NCBI GenBank assembly: GCA_022781925.1
Contig: JALESO010000017.1
Location: 62,001 to 126,000, forward strand
Reading direction: 5' to 3'
Source of the DNA: Lachnospiraceae bacterium
Lineage (GTDB): Bacteria > Bacillota > Clostridia > Lachnospirales > Lachnospiraceae
Length of the DNA stretch: 64,000 bases
The notes beneath the pieces were generated by a model. The model did not search any database. It was not told where the DNA came from and saw only the letters and a list, made by a program, of their open reading frames with translations. A program made the position numbers and the translations under genes. Shown here in pieces: positions 8,151 through 16,709 of the stretch; the stretch's first letter is position 1, and each line of letters starts with the position of its first letter.

Positions 8151-9176
8151 TTATACTTTTTCAAAAAAGATGGTTTCCATGCCGCCACAAACCATACCAT
8201 CATCTTCTGCATCCGCTCCGGTCAGATCCACTTTATAGATCTCATGATTTTTTTCCCGGGATATCATTAACTGTCTTGCACGTCTGACTGCAGCAGCTTC
8301 CATGCATCCACCGCCTATGGTTCCAACCGTTGTTCCATCCGCACCAATCAGCATTTTCGTGCCAACATCCCGTGGTGCAGAACCTTTTCTTGATACAATC
8401 GTTGCCAGCATCCGTTCCACCGGACTTTCCATCAGTAATCCATTCATAATTTCCTTGCTGAAACCACTGTCTTTTCTCCGTTTGTTTTTTACATCAATAA
8501 TCTCTGCTATAATGGCAACACCAATTTCATCCGGTGTTTCCGCCCCGATATCAAGACCAATCGGAGAATGTACCTCCTTTAATACCTCCGGATCTGTGCC
8601 TTCCTGTTCCAGTTGTTCGATAACTGTCTTTACACGTTTCCGGCTTCCGATCATACCAATATACGCATATGGTTTTTCACAGATGAGCCGCAGACATTCC
8701 TGATCATACCGGTGTCCACGTGTTACCAGTACATAATATGTATTTTTATCTCCTCTGATCTGTTCCAAACCATTCGCAAAATTATCACAGATTACCAGAT
8801 CTGCACCGGCACTTCTCGCATGATTGGCAAATAACGGCCGGTCTTCCAATACTGTAACATGAAAGCCCAACATTTTTCCTATTTTTATAATCGGCATAGA
8901 AACATGCCCGGCGCCACAAATCACCAGTTTTCTCTCACAATTCAGATGTTCCCTGAATATCTGCTGCCCGTCACGAATATAGATCTGATTTTTCTCATAT
9001 TCCTCTTCTGTCAGAGTCCGCTGTTCAAAAAAATCTGTCCTGTTGTCTGTCCAGCATAGCTGATCTTCTACAAACAACCCCTTTTCTCCGGCATGTTCTC
9101 CGGTCAGTATCGTTTCCAGATAATTATTTTTATTAAGATCCAGTTCATTAATTTTTTCAAATACGCCACTGTTCAT
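8151..9176 (-). CDS. xdhC: XdhC-family Moco maturation protein with reversed domain order
   Basis: A 341-residue XdhC/CoxI protein, which delivers and sulfurates Moco for xanthine-dehydrogenase-type enzymes. Here the Rossmann domain comes first (LVICGAGHVSMPIIKIGKML, residues about 80-100, with YAYIGMIGSRKR and GLDIGAETPDEIGVAI). The XdhC_CoxI domain is at the C-terminus (MLATIVSRKGSAPRDVGTKM, GTIGGGCMEAA, CGGMETIFFE). The usual order is the opposite. The ATG at 9176 lies 1 bp after the upstream gene's stop, so translation is probably coupled; the longer frame to 9233 overlaps that gene. Follows the flavodoxin-like and CinA-like genes in one operon. Confidence 0.85.
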   Translation of the reverse strand: MNSGVFEKINELDLNKNNYLETILTGEHAGEKGLFVEDQLCWTDNRTDFFEQRTLTEEEYEKNQIYIRDGQQIFREHLNCERKLVICGAGHVSMPIIKIGKMLGFHVTVLEDRPLFANHARSAGADLVICDNFANGLEQIRGDKNTYYVLVTRGHRYDQECLRLICEKPYAYIGMIGSRKRVKTVIEQLEQEGTDPEVLKEVHSPIGLDIGAETPDEIGVAIIAEIIDVKNKRRKDSGFSKEIMNGLLMESPVERMLATIVSRKGSAPRDVGTKMLIGADGTTVGTIGGGCMEAAAVRRARQLMISREKNHEIYKVDLTGADAEDDGMVCGGMETIFFEKV

Positions 9177-9177
9177 T

Positions 9178-9531
9178 TTATCCAACCCGGTTCCTTTCTT
9201 TCTCCAGTTCCATCTCCCGCAGTTTTCTGTCAATATTTTCCATCACTCTGGAAGCATAGTCACCGATTGCATAGAGATCCTTTGCTCCACCTTTACACAT
9301 ATCACCAAAAGGAATTACAATCTTGTCCCTGATTTTTCCCAGAAACTCTTCTATTTCCGGCGTGACAGTATCTGTATTTCCGCCCCAGAAAATCACATCT
9401 GCCGAAAGGCACTGATCATCCATCATCCCCATATAAATACACTGCTGTGGACCAAGTACCGCATACATGGTCTCTGCCAGTCTCCGTGCATTCGTATGTG
9501 GTGTTGCATAAACAATTGCACACGTTAACAT
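9178..9531 (-). CDS. Small flavodoxin-like protein in the Moco operon
   Basis: A 117-residue protein. The N-terminus (CAIVYATPHTNARRLAETM) resembles the first strand, phosphate-binding loop and first helix of flavodoxin folds, and SADVIFWGGNTDT fits the second nucleotide loop. The C-terminal 25 residues are charged and probably helical. AGGAG lies 8 nt before the ATG at 9531. It lies between a CinA-like gene and xdhC. FMN binding is plausible but not shown; a role in reduction during cofactor maturation is only inference. Confidence 0.5.
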   Translation of the reverse strand: MLTCAIVYATPHTNARRLAETMYAVLGPQQCIYMGMMDDQCLSADVIFWGGNTDTVTPEIEEFLGKIRDKIVIPFGDMCKGGAKDLYAIGDYASRVMENIDRKLREMELEKERNRVG

Positions 9532-9544
9532 TTCACACACTCCT

Positions 9545-10324
9545 TTAAATTGCGTCTTCTTTTATATTCAGGATACAATCATTGCCAATCTTCTGACAGC
9601 AGTCAGAGGCAAATAAATTTGCAAGAATCATCGCATCACCGTTTGTCGGACCTACTGCTCTGATTTTTAATACATAATTTTTTTCCTCTTTTACAATATC
9701 CAGAGAAGGATTCTCGCTCTTGCATAAATCCCCCAAAGAAGAAAGCAATTCACGTATCCCTTTTTTCTCTGCCTTTTCATTTAAAATAATCTTCATACCG
9801 GCTTTTCCAATCGATACTCTTTTATAAAAATATCCAACAATATCATCTTCAAATATCGCCTTGATGTCCGTGCTGAGAAATGGCAGTACAATGAGTGTCT
9901 TTCCATCTGTTTCCAGAACATACCCCGGAACATATCCTTCATAATTATCAAAAATCATAGCTCCTTCTGGAAATTCTGCCAGGCTCTTTAACTGTACATC
10001 ATCTGTTTTTACACCAGATTTTTCCGCCTGCTTTTTCATATGCGCAAAGACTTTTTCCGAAAAAATCAGTTTTTTCAAAAAATAGTCAGCAAAAATATTC
10101 TGATTTCTTCCATATCCTATACCACCTGTTATCAGTACCGTGTCAACATCTTTGTAAGAATCATCCAGAGCTTTTTTAATTTCCTCATCATAAGAACCAA
10201 CCAGAGTAATTCTTCTTACATTCACATCCAGCTCTGCCATTCTTCCTGCAAGATAGCCTGTATTGCTTTCCGGTAACATACCCGTTATGTATTCTGTTCC
10301 AACACAAATTATATCTGCTTTCAT
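9545..10324 (-). CDS. CinA-like molybdopterin-binding-domain protein
   Basis: A 259-residue protein whose first 165 residues match the CinA/MoCF-binding domain: IICVGTEYITGMLPESNTGYLAGRMAEL, then VDTVLITGGIGYGRN and GYVPGYVLETDGKTLIVLPF. In CinA this domain binds nucleotide or pyrophosphate substrates. The amidohydrolase half of CinA is missing and a short extra C-terminal domain replaces it. First gene of the CinA-like, flavodoxin-like, xdhC operon, with operator site c about 22 bp upstream. The context suggests a Moco-related role rather than competence; the substrate is unknown. Confidence 0.65.
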   Translation of the reverse strand: MKADIICVGTEYITGMLPESNTGYLAGRMAELDVNVRRITLVGSYDEEIKKALDDSYKDVDTVLITGGIGYGRNQNIFADYFLKKLIFSEKVFAHMKKQAEKSGVKTDDVQLKSLAEFPEGAMIFDNYEGYVPGYVLETDGKTLIVLPFLSTDIKAIFEDDIVGYFYKRVSIGKAGMKIILNEKAEKKGIRELLSSLGDLCKSENPSLDIVKEEKNYVLKIRAVGPTNGDAMILANLFASDCCQKIGNDCILNIKEDAI

Positions 10325-10345
10325 AATTGCTCCTTTTTAATTATA

Positions 10346-10364
10346 GATTATCGATTATTTATAA
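10346..10364. promoter_or_regulatory. Regulon operator site c
   Basis: GATTATCGATTATTTATAA upstream of the CinA-like/xdhC operon. The divergent intergenic region 10325-10544 carries two copies of this motif, sites c and d. Confidence 0.65.
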
Positions 10365-10452
10365 TTTATTATATTGACTGTAATCTCTGTTTTCAATAGT
10401 TATTTGTTCTAAAAATAACTGTATTTTTTTGTATATAAAGTAGATTTTTTAT

Positions 10453-10475
10453 ATTATCGATTATTTATTATTGAT
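10453..10475. promoter_or_regulatory. Regulon operator site d
   Basis: ATTATCGATTATTTATTATTGAT (split here as ATTATCGATTATTTAT plus TATTGAT), about 70 bp upstream of mocA. Confidence 0.6.
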
Positions 10476-10544
10476 ATTATTGCTTTTTGCTTTTTTATTT
10501 TCTATAATCAACTTAGCGTTTATCGCAGTCTGGAGGACATCATC

Positions 10545-11144
10545 ATGAATCAAAATTACTGTGTCATACTTGCAGCCGGTTTATCTTCCCGCATGGGAGC
10601 TTACAAACCATTACTGAACATTCAGGGAACCCCGGCTATCCTCTATTTAGTTCAGCACTTATATGCCGCCGGAATCGACAGGTGTATTATTGTTACCGGA
10701 CATAATGCCAAGCGGTTGATGGATACCTGCAGGGATTTTAAAAATATTATCTTTGTTCACAACCCGGCGTATGCCACAAGCGGCATGTATGATTCCGCAA
10801 AAATTGGCTTTCAGGCAGTTCCGGAAGATTGTAATAATCTGCTGTTTACCCTGGCAGATATTCCACTTATTTCGGAATCTATTATCCACCAGGTGCTAAC
10901 GGAAGATCATCCTCTGGTTTTTCCAAGCTGTCATTACCATCGTGGGCATCCTGTTAAGATTGCACCGGATCTGTTGCCTGCGCTGCTTTCCTACACAGGG
11001 GAACATGGATTACGTGGTGCTTTCGCATCTTTGGATATTGAACCCAGGTTTATCAATACGGAGGATCAAAGCATCTTGATGGATATGGATACACCCGGAG
11101 ATTATCAGAAAATAATTTCTTCTTTACAGAATAAGCAACATTAA
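10545..11144 (+). CDS. mocA: Molybdenum cofactor nucleotidyltransferase, MocA family
   Basis: A 199-residue NTP transferase. N-terminal VILAAGLSSRMGAYKPLL is the nucleotide-binding signature of MocA/MobA-like enzymes that make the cytosine (MCD) or guanine dinucleotide form of Moco. LLFTLADIPLIS holds the metal-binding Asp, and GHPVKI and MDMDTPGDYQK are the C-terminal family motifs. MCD is the form used by many XDH-family hydroxylases, which fits the enzyme encoded at 12.7-16.5 kb. A PucR regulator gene follows after 17 bp. Divergent from the CinA-like operon. Confidence 0.9.
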   Translation: MNQNYCVILAAGLSSRMGAYKPLLNIQGTPAILYLVQHLYAAGIDRCIIVTGHNAKRLMDTCRDFKNIIFVHNPAYATSGMYDSAKIGFQAVPEDCNNLLFTLADIPLISESIIHQVLTEDHPLVFPSCHYHRGHPVKIAPDLLPALLSYTGEHGLRGAFASLDIEPRFINTEDQSILMDMDTPGDYQKIISSLQNKQH

Positions 11145-11161
11145 GAAAGAGGGTTCGCAAA

Positions 11162-12598
11162 ATGAAATTAGATATTACTCTGTGGAATATCCACCACTGG
11201 CTTCTTCAGCGTGATATTCCACATATGTACATTTTTGAAGATGAACTGGACTCATTTTCCGGTATCCGTTTTTATTCACCGGAAAATGATACCGATCATA
11301 TGGCTGTTCTGTATAATGAAACACACAGTCATCAATACCGCTCCGTTTTATCTTATCAGAACAGCCGTATTTATTTTCAAAACCATTCTGCACACGAAGC
11401 AATGAACATTCTGACGGGAATTCTTACAGGATATGCCTCCTGTATCCGGCAGATTAAGGATATGAATCTGAACAGATGCCCATTATCAGATATTTTAGAA
11501 GTTATCTCTGACTTTCTTGGCTATCCCTTTATCCTTGTAAAAGATACCCGTATTCTTGCCTGCACACCAGGCTGCGAAGAAACTGTGCAGGACTTTAAAA
11601 AGAATTATTTACAACAGAATATCTTTGATGCCATGGACGAATGGATCCGGACGACACAGGCAAATAGTTTTACCTACCCCCAGCTTATCCATTCGGAGCA
11701 ATATCCGCCTGTATTTCTCGGGCGTTTCTCCTTCCGGCAAAATTTTATCTGGATATTCGGTATTGGTAATACAGATGGCATTCACTATGGAAATCTCAAT
11801 CTGTTTCAGACATTTTTACAGTACATCCAACAGTCTTTCTTGTTATCAGATTTCCATTCTTTCGGTTGTGCAGACGAAACCGAAAGATATCTGCTCGAAT
11901 GTATCAACCATACCGGTACTTCCCAGACAGTGATTCCGTCTGCTTCCGGAAAGTTACACTGGCAGAAAGATGACTTCTATACCATTTATCGGATTGAATT
12001 ATTCAATGGCAGTGATTCCTTCATTCTGAATCAGCTTCTGATGCATTTGTATAAGGTTTTTCCAAAAGCTTATGCCATGATCCATGACAGCGGTATTTAT
12101 CTGTTCTGGAATAAGCGCCTGTGTGGGGCATTTATGACTGCCGAAACATTTCGTCAGATACTCCCCATGAATTACCTCTTTATCGGTCAAAGCAATATTC
12201 AAAATGATTTTTCTGTTTTGCCCGCACTGATTCACCAGGCAAAAGAGGCGGTTGCTCACGGCCGCAATCAGAACTGCCATTTTCTGTTTTCTCAGGAAAT
12301 TTCAAAGGACATGCTTTCCGACAGGCTGCATACATCCCCGGAAATCCAGGCACTGGTTCATCCTGCTGTAAAATATCTGCTTTCGCTGGATAATGCCTCG
12401 CAGGGAAAAAAACATTATCTCGATACACTGAAAACATATCTTCTATCCGGTGCCAATCTTTCTCTGTCTGCCAAAAAGTTACATTTACACCGGAATACAC
12501 TGATCAGCCGCATCCATAAAATAGAAACGCTGACCGGAATTAACTTTGAAAACAGCAGCCTGTGCGAAGCATTGTTACTGTCTGTCATGATTTTATAG
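11162..12598 (+). CDS. PucR-family transcriptional regulator (first copy)
   Basis: A 478-residue regulator of the PucR/CdaR type. The C-terminal PucR helix-turn-helix is clear (YLLSGANLSLSAKKLHLHRNTLISRIHKIETLTG, about residues 425-460; only its core is quoted as LHLHRNTLISRIHKIE). The N-terminal part of about 250 residues lacks the usual PucR purine-sensing signature I would recognise. Cotranscribed with mocA and convergent with the hydroxylase operon. A second family member lies at 16710-18125, so the two flank the hydroxylase genes. The effector is unknown. Confidence 0.85.
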   Translation: MKLDITLWNIHHWLLQRDIPHMYIFEDELDSFSGIRFYSPENDTDHMAVLYNETHSHQYRSVLSYQNSRIYFQNHSAHEAMNILTGILTGYASCIRQIKDMNLNRCPLSDILEVISDFLGYPFILVKDTRILACTPGCEETVQDFKKNYLQQNIFDAMDEWIRTTQANSFTYPQLIHSEQYPPVFLGRFSFRQNFIWIFGIGNTDGIHYGNLNLFQTFLQYIQQSFLLSDFHSFGCADETERYLLECINHTGTSQTVIPSASGKLHWQKDDFYTIYRIELFNGSDSFILNQLLMHLYKVFPKAYAMIHDSGIYLFWNKRLCGAFMTAETFRQILPMNYLFIGQSNIQNDFSVLPALIHQAKEAVAHGRNQNCHFLFSQEISKDMLSDRLHTSPEIQALVHPAVKYLLSLDNASQGKKHYLDTLKTYLLSGANLSLSAKKLHLHRNTLISRIHKIETLTGINFENSSLCEALLLSVMIL

Positions 12599-12609
12599 CT
12601 GTAAATCCC

Positions 12610-12655
12610 AAAATGGTGCCGGACGTCATTTTTCTATGACATCCGGCACCATTTT
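12610..12655. terminator. Bidirectional terminator between pucR and the hydroxylase operon
   Basis: Near-perfect hairpin AAAATGGTGCCGGA / TCCGGCACCATTTT extended by GTCA/TGAC, with T runs on both strands. It serves the convergent PucR gene and FAD-subunit gene. Confidence 0.9.
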
Positions 12656-12683
12656 CTATTATCTTCAGCTAATTCGTCTGTGC

Positions 12684-13553
12684 TTAATTAATCTTAGCAA
12701 CTGCATCTTTGATCATATGTTTCATCGCAACATATACCATCTCTTTACGGTATTCTGCTGTTGCTCTCTGATCTGTGATCGGATGGATGTTCTCAGAAGC
12801 CATCTTTGCTGCTTCCTCGATCACTTCATCTGTTACTTTTTTACCGATCAGGAACTCTTCTACTTCTTTTGCCCTGATAGATCTTGGAGCTACCGCGCCA
12901 AGTGCAACTCTTGCCATTTTGACCGTGTCATCATCATTCAGTCCAATGCGGACACCGACACCAACAATTGCAATATCTGTATCACCGCGAATTGCATGTT
13001 TGTGATAAGCAGCTTCACAGCGGTCATCCGGTTTCGGAATGGTAAAACTTACAACAATCTCATTTTTTGCAAGTGCTGTTTTTCCCGGTCCTAAGAGAAA
13101 CTCATCAATTGGAATATCTCTTTTTCCCTCCGGTCCTGCAACATTTACAATCGCATCAGAAATTAATAATGCCGGTGTTGTATCTGCACTTGGGGAAGCA
13201 TTGACATTGTTTCCACCTAATGTTGCACGGTTACGAACCTGTGTACTGGAAACATGTCCGGCACACTCGGCAATGATTTCCCATTTGCCGTCTTTTACCA
13301 GCGGATTTTTCGATAAGCTCATCAGATCATATGCTGCTCCGATCACAAGGTTATCACCATCCACTTTTACTTCTTTTAACTCCGGGATTGCAGAAATATC
13401 AACCAGTGTATCTACTTTTAACATATGTGCACGAAGACGGATAACTACGTCTGTACCACCGGCTACGATTTTAGAATCTTCGTTCTTCTGTAACAGTTCT
13501 ATTGCTTCCTGCACAGAAGTTGGACGAAAATATTTATTAAATTTCATTTTCAT
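12684..13553 (-). CDS. Molybdenum hydroxylase FAD-binding subunit
   Basis: A 289-residue medium subunit of an XDH/CO-dehydrogenase-family enzyme. FAD-binding motifs are present: KIVAGGTDVVIRLR (residues about 30-45) and VRNRATLGGNNVNASPSADT. The C-terminal third is the CO_deh_flav_C domain. It passes electrons from the Fe-S subunit to NAD or another acceptor. The ATG at 13553 has AGGAGG 9 nt upstream; the TTG at 13559 lies too close to it. Last gene of the three-subunit operon, followed by a terminator. Confidence 0.9.
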   Translation of the reverse strand: MKMKFNKYFRPTSVQEAIELLQKNEDSKIVAGGTDVVIRLRAHMLKVDTLVDISAIPELKEVKVDGDNLVIGAAYDLMSLSKNPLVKDGKWEIIAECAGHVSSTQVRNRATLGGNNVNASPSADTTPALLISDAIVNVAGPEGKRDIPIDEFLLGPGKTALAKNEIVVSFTIPKPDDRCEAAYHKHAIRGDTDIAIVGVGVRIGLNDDDTVKMARVALGAVAPRSIRAKEVEEFLIGKKVTDEVIEEAAKMASENIHPITDQRATAEYRKEMVYVAMKHMIKDAVAKIN

Positions 13554-13567
13554 ATTCAATTTCCTCC

Positions 13568-14059
13568 TTATGCCTGCGCATTCATCTCATCACGAGCTGC
13601 TTCAATTGCTTCAATAATCTTCTTGTATCCTGTACATCTGCAGATATTGCCATGTAAAGCTTCTCTGATCTCATCTTCTGTCGCATTTGGATTCTCATCC
13701 AGAAGTGCTTTTGCAGAAAGAATCATTGCAGGGGTACAGAAACCACACTGAATTGCGAAATGATCAATGAAAGCCTGCTGAAGAGGATGAAGACCATTTT
13801 CGCCTTCCAGTCCCTCAATAGTTGTAACATTCGTACCTTCTGCCTGACCAATCAGCATACAGCAGGATTTCACAGCTTTTTTATCAACGATCACAGTACA
13901 TACACCACAGTTTGAATCATCGCAACCCTGTTTTGTACCGATAAGACCAAGGTCCTCACGAAGAACCTCAAGAAGTGTTCTGTTCGGAGCAGTCAAAACT
14001 TCAACCTGACGTCCATTTACCGTAAATGTAACCAGAATTTTATTATCCAGCATACTCAT
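13568..14059 (-). CDS. Molybdenum hydroxylase [2Fe-2S] subunit
   Basis: A 163-residue small subunit. The plant-type [2Fe-2S] ligands CDDSNCGVC plus a later Cys (KSCCM) are in the N-terminal half. The family-specific second cluster is ligated by CGFCTPAM and CRCTG. It carries electrons from the Mo site to FAD. Its ATG shares an A with the stop of the Mo-subunit gene (TAATG), indicating translational coupling, and AGGAGG is well placed. Confidence 0.95.
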   Translation of the reverse strand: MSMLDNKILVTFTVNGRQVEVLTAPNRTLLEVLREDLGLIGTKQGCDDSNCGVCTVIVDKKAVKSCCMLIGQAEGTNVTTIEGLEGENGLHPLQQAFIDHFAIQCGFCTPAMILSAKALLDENPNATEDEIREALHGNICRCTGYKKIIEAIEAARDEMNAQA

Positions 14060-16482
14060 TATTCAGCAGCCTCCTTTGCTTTTTTTTCTTTGATCAGTGC
14101 AAGAATACGCTCTGCTGTCATCGGGAAGTATTTCGGGCGAACACCAACTGCCTGATAAATACCCTCGGAAAGTGCCGGAGCGATTGGGATCGTAATTGAT
14201 TCTGCCATACCTTTTGCACCAAAAGGACCATCCGGAAGCGGATCCGGATTGATCAGGGAAATGAAATTCTCCTGTTTCGGGCTGAGCAGCATATCTGCAA
14301 CTCTGTAATCTGCAAATCCTTTGTTCATAACAGCACCATGTTCATCAAAGATCGGCTCTTCCTGAAGCATATAACTTGCTGCAAGCATTGTACCGCCTTC
14401 AATCTGTCCTTCAACCATTTTCGGATTGATCGGATTTCCTGTATCTGCTGCTGTCGCAACTTTCACAATTTTAACCTGACCGGTCTCTTCATTAACGGCA
14501 ACTTCTAACGCTGCAGCTGCGTACTGGAACCAGTTCCACATACGTTTTGTCAGACCATCATGACCCCATTTTCTGATCGGAGCCGGGCAGAATACACCAT
14601 GTCCGATAACCGGTGAGAATCTCTGAAGTCCCCAGCATCCCTGCTCAAACGGAGATGTATTTTTAAATAATTCAGAAATATTGATTTCCTGAATATCAGA
14701 TCCAAGGATTTTTGCTTTTGCTCCATGAACCTCAACTTTTGATTTATGTACACCGACTTCACGTGCTGCTGCTTCCTGCAGTTTGTCTTTTACTTCCTGG
14801 GCAGCGATCATAACCGCATTACCTGTTGTGTAAGTTGTACGTGAAGATGCAGAGTAGTTATCAAACGGTGTAAGGATTGTATCACCTTTGATCACTTTGA
14901 TATTTTCAATTGGAAGTTCTAATACGGTTGCAGCAATCTGTGCCATAACAGTTGTTGCACCCATACCATTCTCATCACAGGAAATCAGGACTTCTACACT
15001 GGAATCACTGTAGTAACGAACCATTGCCTCGGCTCTTCCAAGCGGTGTATTCTGTTTACCGCCGACAGCGCATCCTTTTCCCTTTTTCCATACAGATCCG
15101 TCCTGTACGGAAGGTGTATCAATATCAATTGCATCTGCACAGGCACGGAGACATTTCTCTACACCGATAGATGTGATCAGCTCACCATAACCATTGCGTC
15201 CGCCATTTTTGATAAAGTTTTTACATCTGATCTCAACCGGACTCATATGAAGTTTCTCAGCAAGAACATTCATCATAACTTCCATACCGAACTCAGATTC
15301 CGGGCATCCAAGACCACGGAACGCACCAACCGGCATTGTATTTGTTACAACTGCTGCTGTATCCATATGAATATTGTCGATATCATATACACAGACAGCT
15401 CCGGAGGAAGAAAGACGACCTGTATAGGATACATTACCCTGTACAGCACCAATCTCTTCTACACAGTCATAATCCTGTGCGATGACACGGCCATCTTTTG
15501 TTGCACCATATTTTACGCGTGAATATACCGGCCATGCATACGGAGAACCTTCAAACTGCTCTTTTCTTGTGTACTGATAAGCACAGCTCTTTTTCAGGAA
15601 ATGTGTCATCATATAACATAATACTTCGACATACGGATTCAGACGTCCGCCAAAGGAACCACCAATATACGGCTGAATGGTTCTGACTTTTGTCTCCGGA
15701 ACCTCAAAAATATTGACGATTGCAGATTTAATTACACCATGTACGCCGCAGCCGCTTCCGTAACATGTAATACTGTCATCCGGATTATATTTACAGATCG
15801 CAGTTGCAAGTTCCAGATGGGAATGAAGTCTTTTTCCTGTACAGAATTCGTCTTCAACAATAATATCTGCTTTCTCCATTGCTTCCTGAACATTTCCTTT
15901 GTCCAGAACATAGTTACCAACGATATTTGGTGATGTGCCTTCGCCGGAGAATTTACTGTCTACGACATCCAGACGACCGATCTTGGCCCACGGGTTAGAG
16001 TCATCGATGGTACCACTCTGACCTTTGGAAGGATCAATAATACTTTCCGGGTTTGGATTCAGTGCCTCAAACACGTTTGTGATATGTGGTAACTCTTCAT
16101 ACTCAAGAACAATTGCGTCCACTGCGTCCTCTGCAAGTTCCGGTGTCTCAGCTGCAACGATCGCAATTGGCTGTCCTGCCCATAAACACTCACCGTCAAT
16201 CGGGAATCTGACCGTCTCCGGAAGTCGATCCATATGGTATGGTGATCTCTCAACGGTAAAAATGCGTTCTACCCCAGGCATTGCCTCCGCTTTGCTGACA
16301 TCCAGTTTTGTAATTTTACAATGTGCTACCGGGCTTCTCAGGATTCTTATATGAAGAAGATCCGGGATAAATTTGTAATAATCACTTGCAAACAGGCCTT
16401 TACCTGTTGCTTTTTCGTAAGCATCAACTCTTATAGGAGTTTTACCAATGTAATTTGTGTCTTTCTCAGTAATATTGCTCAC
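14059..16482 (-). CDS. Molybdenum hydroxylase large (Moco-binding) subunit
   Basis: An 807-residue member of the xanthine dehydrogenase family. N-terminal aldehyde-oxidase a/b hammerhead domain (residues about 15-130), then the Mo-binding domain. GGSFGGR and GAFRGLG surround the cofactor, and the catalytic Glu is in GPFGAKGMAES (about residue 761), where most relatives have a GEP-type context. GTG start at 16482 with GGGAGG upstream. Substrate cannot be read from the sequence: xanthine, other N-heterocycles, or reductive dehydroxylation of aromatics are all family options. First gene of the operon, divergent from the second PucR gene, with operator site e upstream. Confidence 0.9.
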   Translation of the reverse strand: MSNITEKDTNYIGKTPIRVDAYEKATGKGLFASDYYKFIPDLLHIRILRSPVAHCKITKLDVSKAEAMPGVERIFTVERSPYHMDRLPETVRFPIDGECLWAGQPIAIVAAETPELAEDAVDAIVLEYEELPHITNVFEALNPNPESIIDPSKGQSGTIDDSNPWAKIGRLDVVDSKFSGEGTSPNIVGNYVLDKGNVQEAMEKADIIVEDEFCTGKRLHSHLELATAICKYNPDDSITCYGSGCGVHGVIKSAIVNIFEVPETKVRTIQPYIGGSFGGRLNPYVEVLCYMMTHFLKKSCAYQYTRKEQFEGSPYAWPVYSRVKYGATKDGRVIAQDYDCVEEIGAVQGNVSYTGRLSSSGAVCVYDIDNIHMDTAAVVTNTMPVGAFRGLGCPESEFGMEVMMNVLAEKLHMSPVEIRCKNFIKNGGRNGYGELITSIGVEKCLRACADAIDIDTPSVQDGSVWKKGKGCAVGGKQNTPLGRAEAMVRYYSDSSVEVLISCDENGMGATTVMAQIAATVLELPIENIKVIKGDTILTPFDNYSASSRTTYTTGNAVMIAAQEVKDKLQEAAAREVGVHKSKVEVHGAKAKILGSDIQEINISELFKNTSPFEQGCWGLQRFSPVIGHGVFCPAPIRKWGHDGLTKRMWNWFQYAAAALEVAVNEETGQVKIVKVATAADTGNPINPKMVEGQIEGGTMLAASYMLQEEPIFDEHGAVMNKGFADYRVADMLLSPKQENFISLINPDPLPDGPFGAKGMAESITIPIAPALSEGIYQAVGVRPKYFPMTAERILALIKEKKAKEAAE

Positions 16483-16547
16483 TATTGAATACCTCCCTTT
16501 CTTTTATGATGTTATTATATCTATCCGGTCTTTTCTTTACATTGTTC

Positions 16548-16688
16548 AATCATGCACATTCTTTTTTTTCTTTTATGCTTCTTTTTATTATTGATTATCG
16601 ATAATCTATTTACAAAAGACATTTCCTGTGATATCCTGTCAGTAACTGTTAGATCATGCACATTTACACCCTGTTTATTGTGCATTTT
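16548..16688. repeat. Three copies of an ATGCACA motif in the divergent hydroxylase-pucR region
   Basis: ATCATGCACATT occurs at 16549-16560 and again at 16653-16664, and an inverted relative (AAAATGCACAAT on the minus strand) lies at 16677-16688. These could be PucR binding sites. Confidence 0.5.
16590..16606. promoter_or_regulatory. Regulon operator site e, perfect palindrome
   Basis: Contains the perfect palindrome GATTATCGATAATC, upstream of the hydroxylase operon and of the divergent PucR gene. A TATAAT-like -10 for the hydroxylase lies near 16515-16520 without a good -35, consistent with an activated promoter. Confidence 0.7.
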
Positions 16689-16709
16689 TAGCGAAATAGG
16701 AGGGTCTTT

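Noticed and set aside
12684..16482. Naming the hydroxylase as xanthine dehydrogenase
   Set aside because: All three subunits fit the superfamily, but the substrate-determining residues differ from those I know for xanthine enzymes, so no gene symbol was given.
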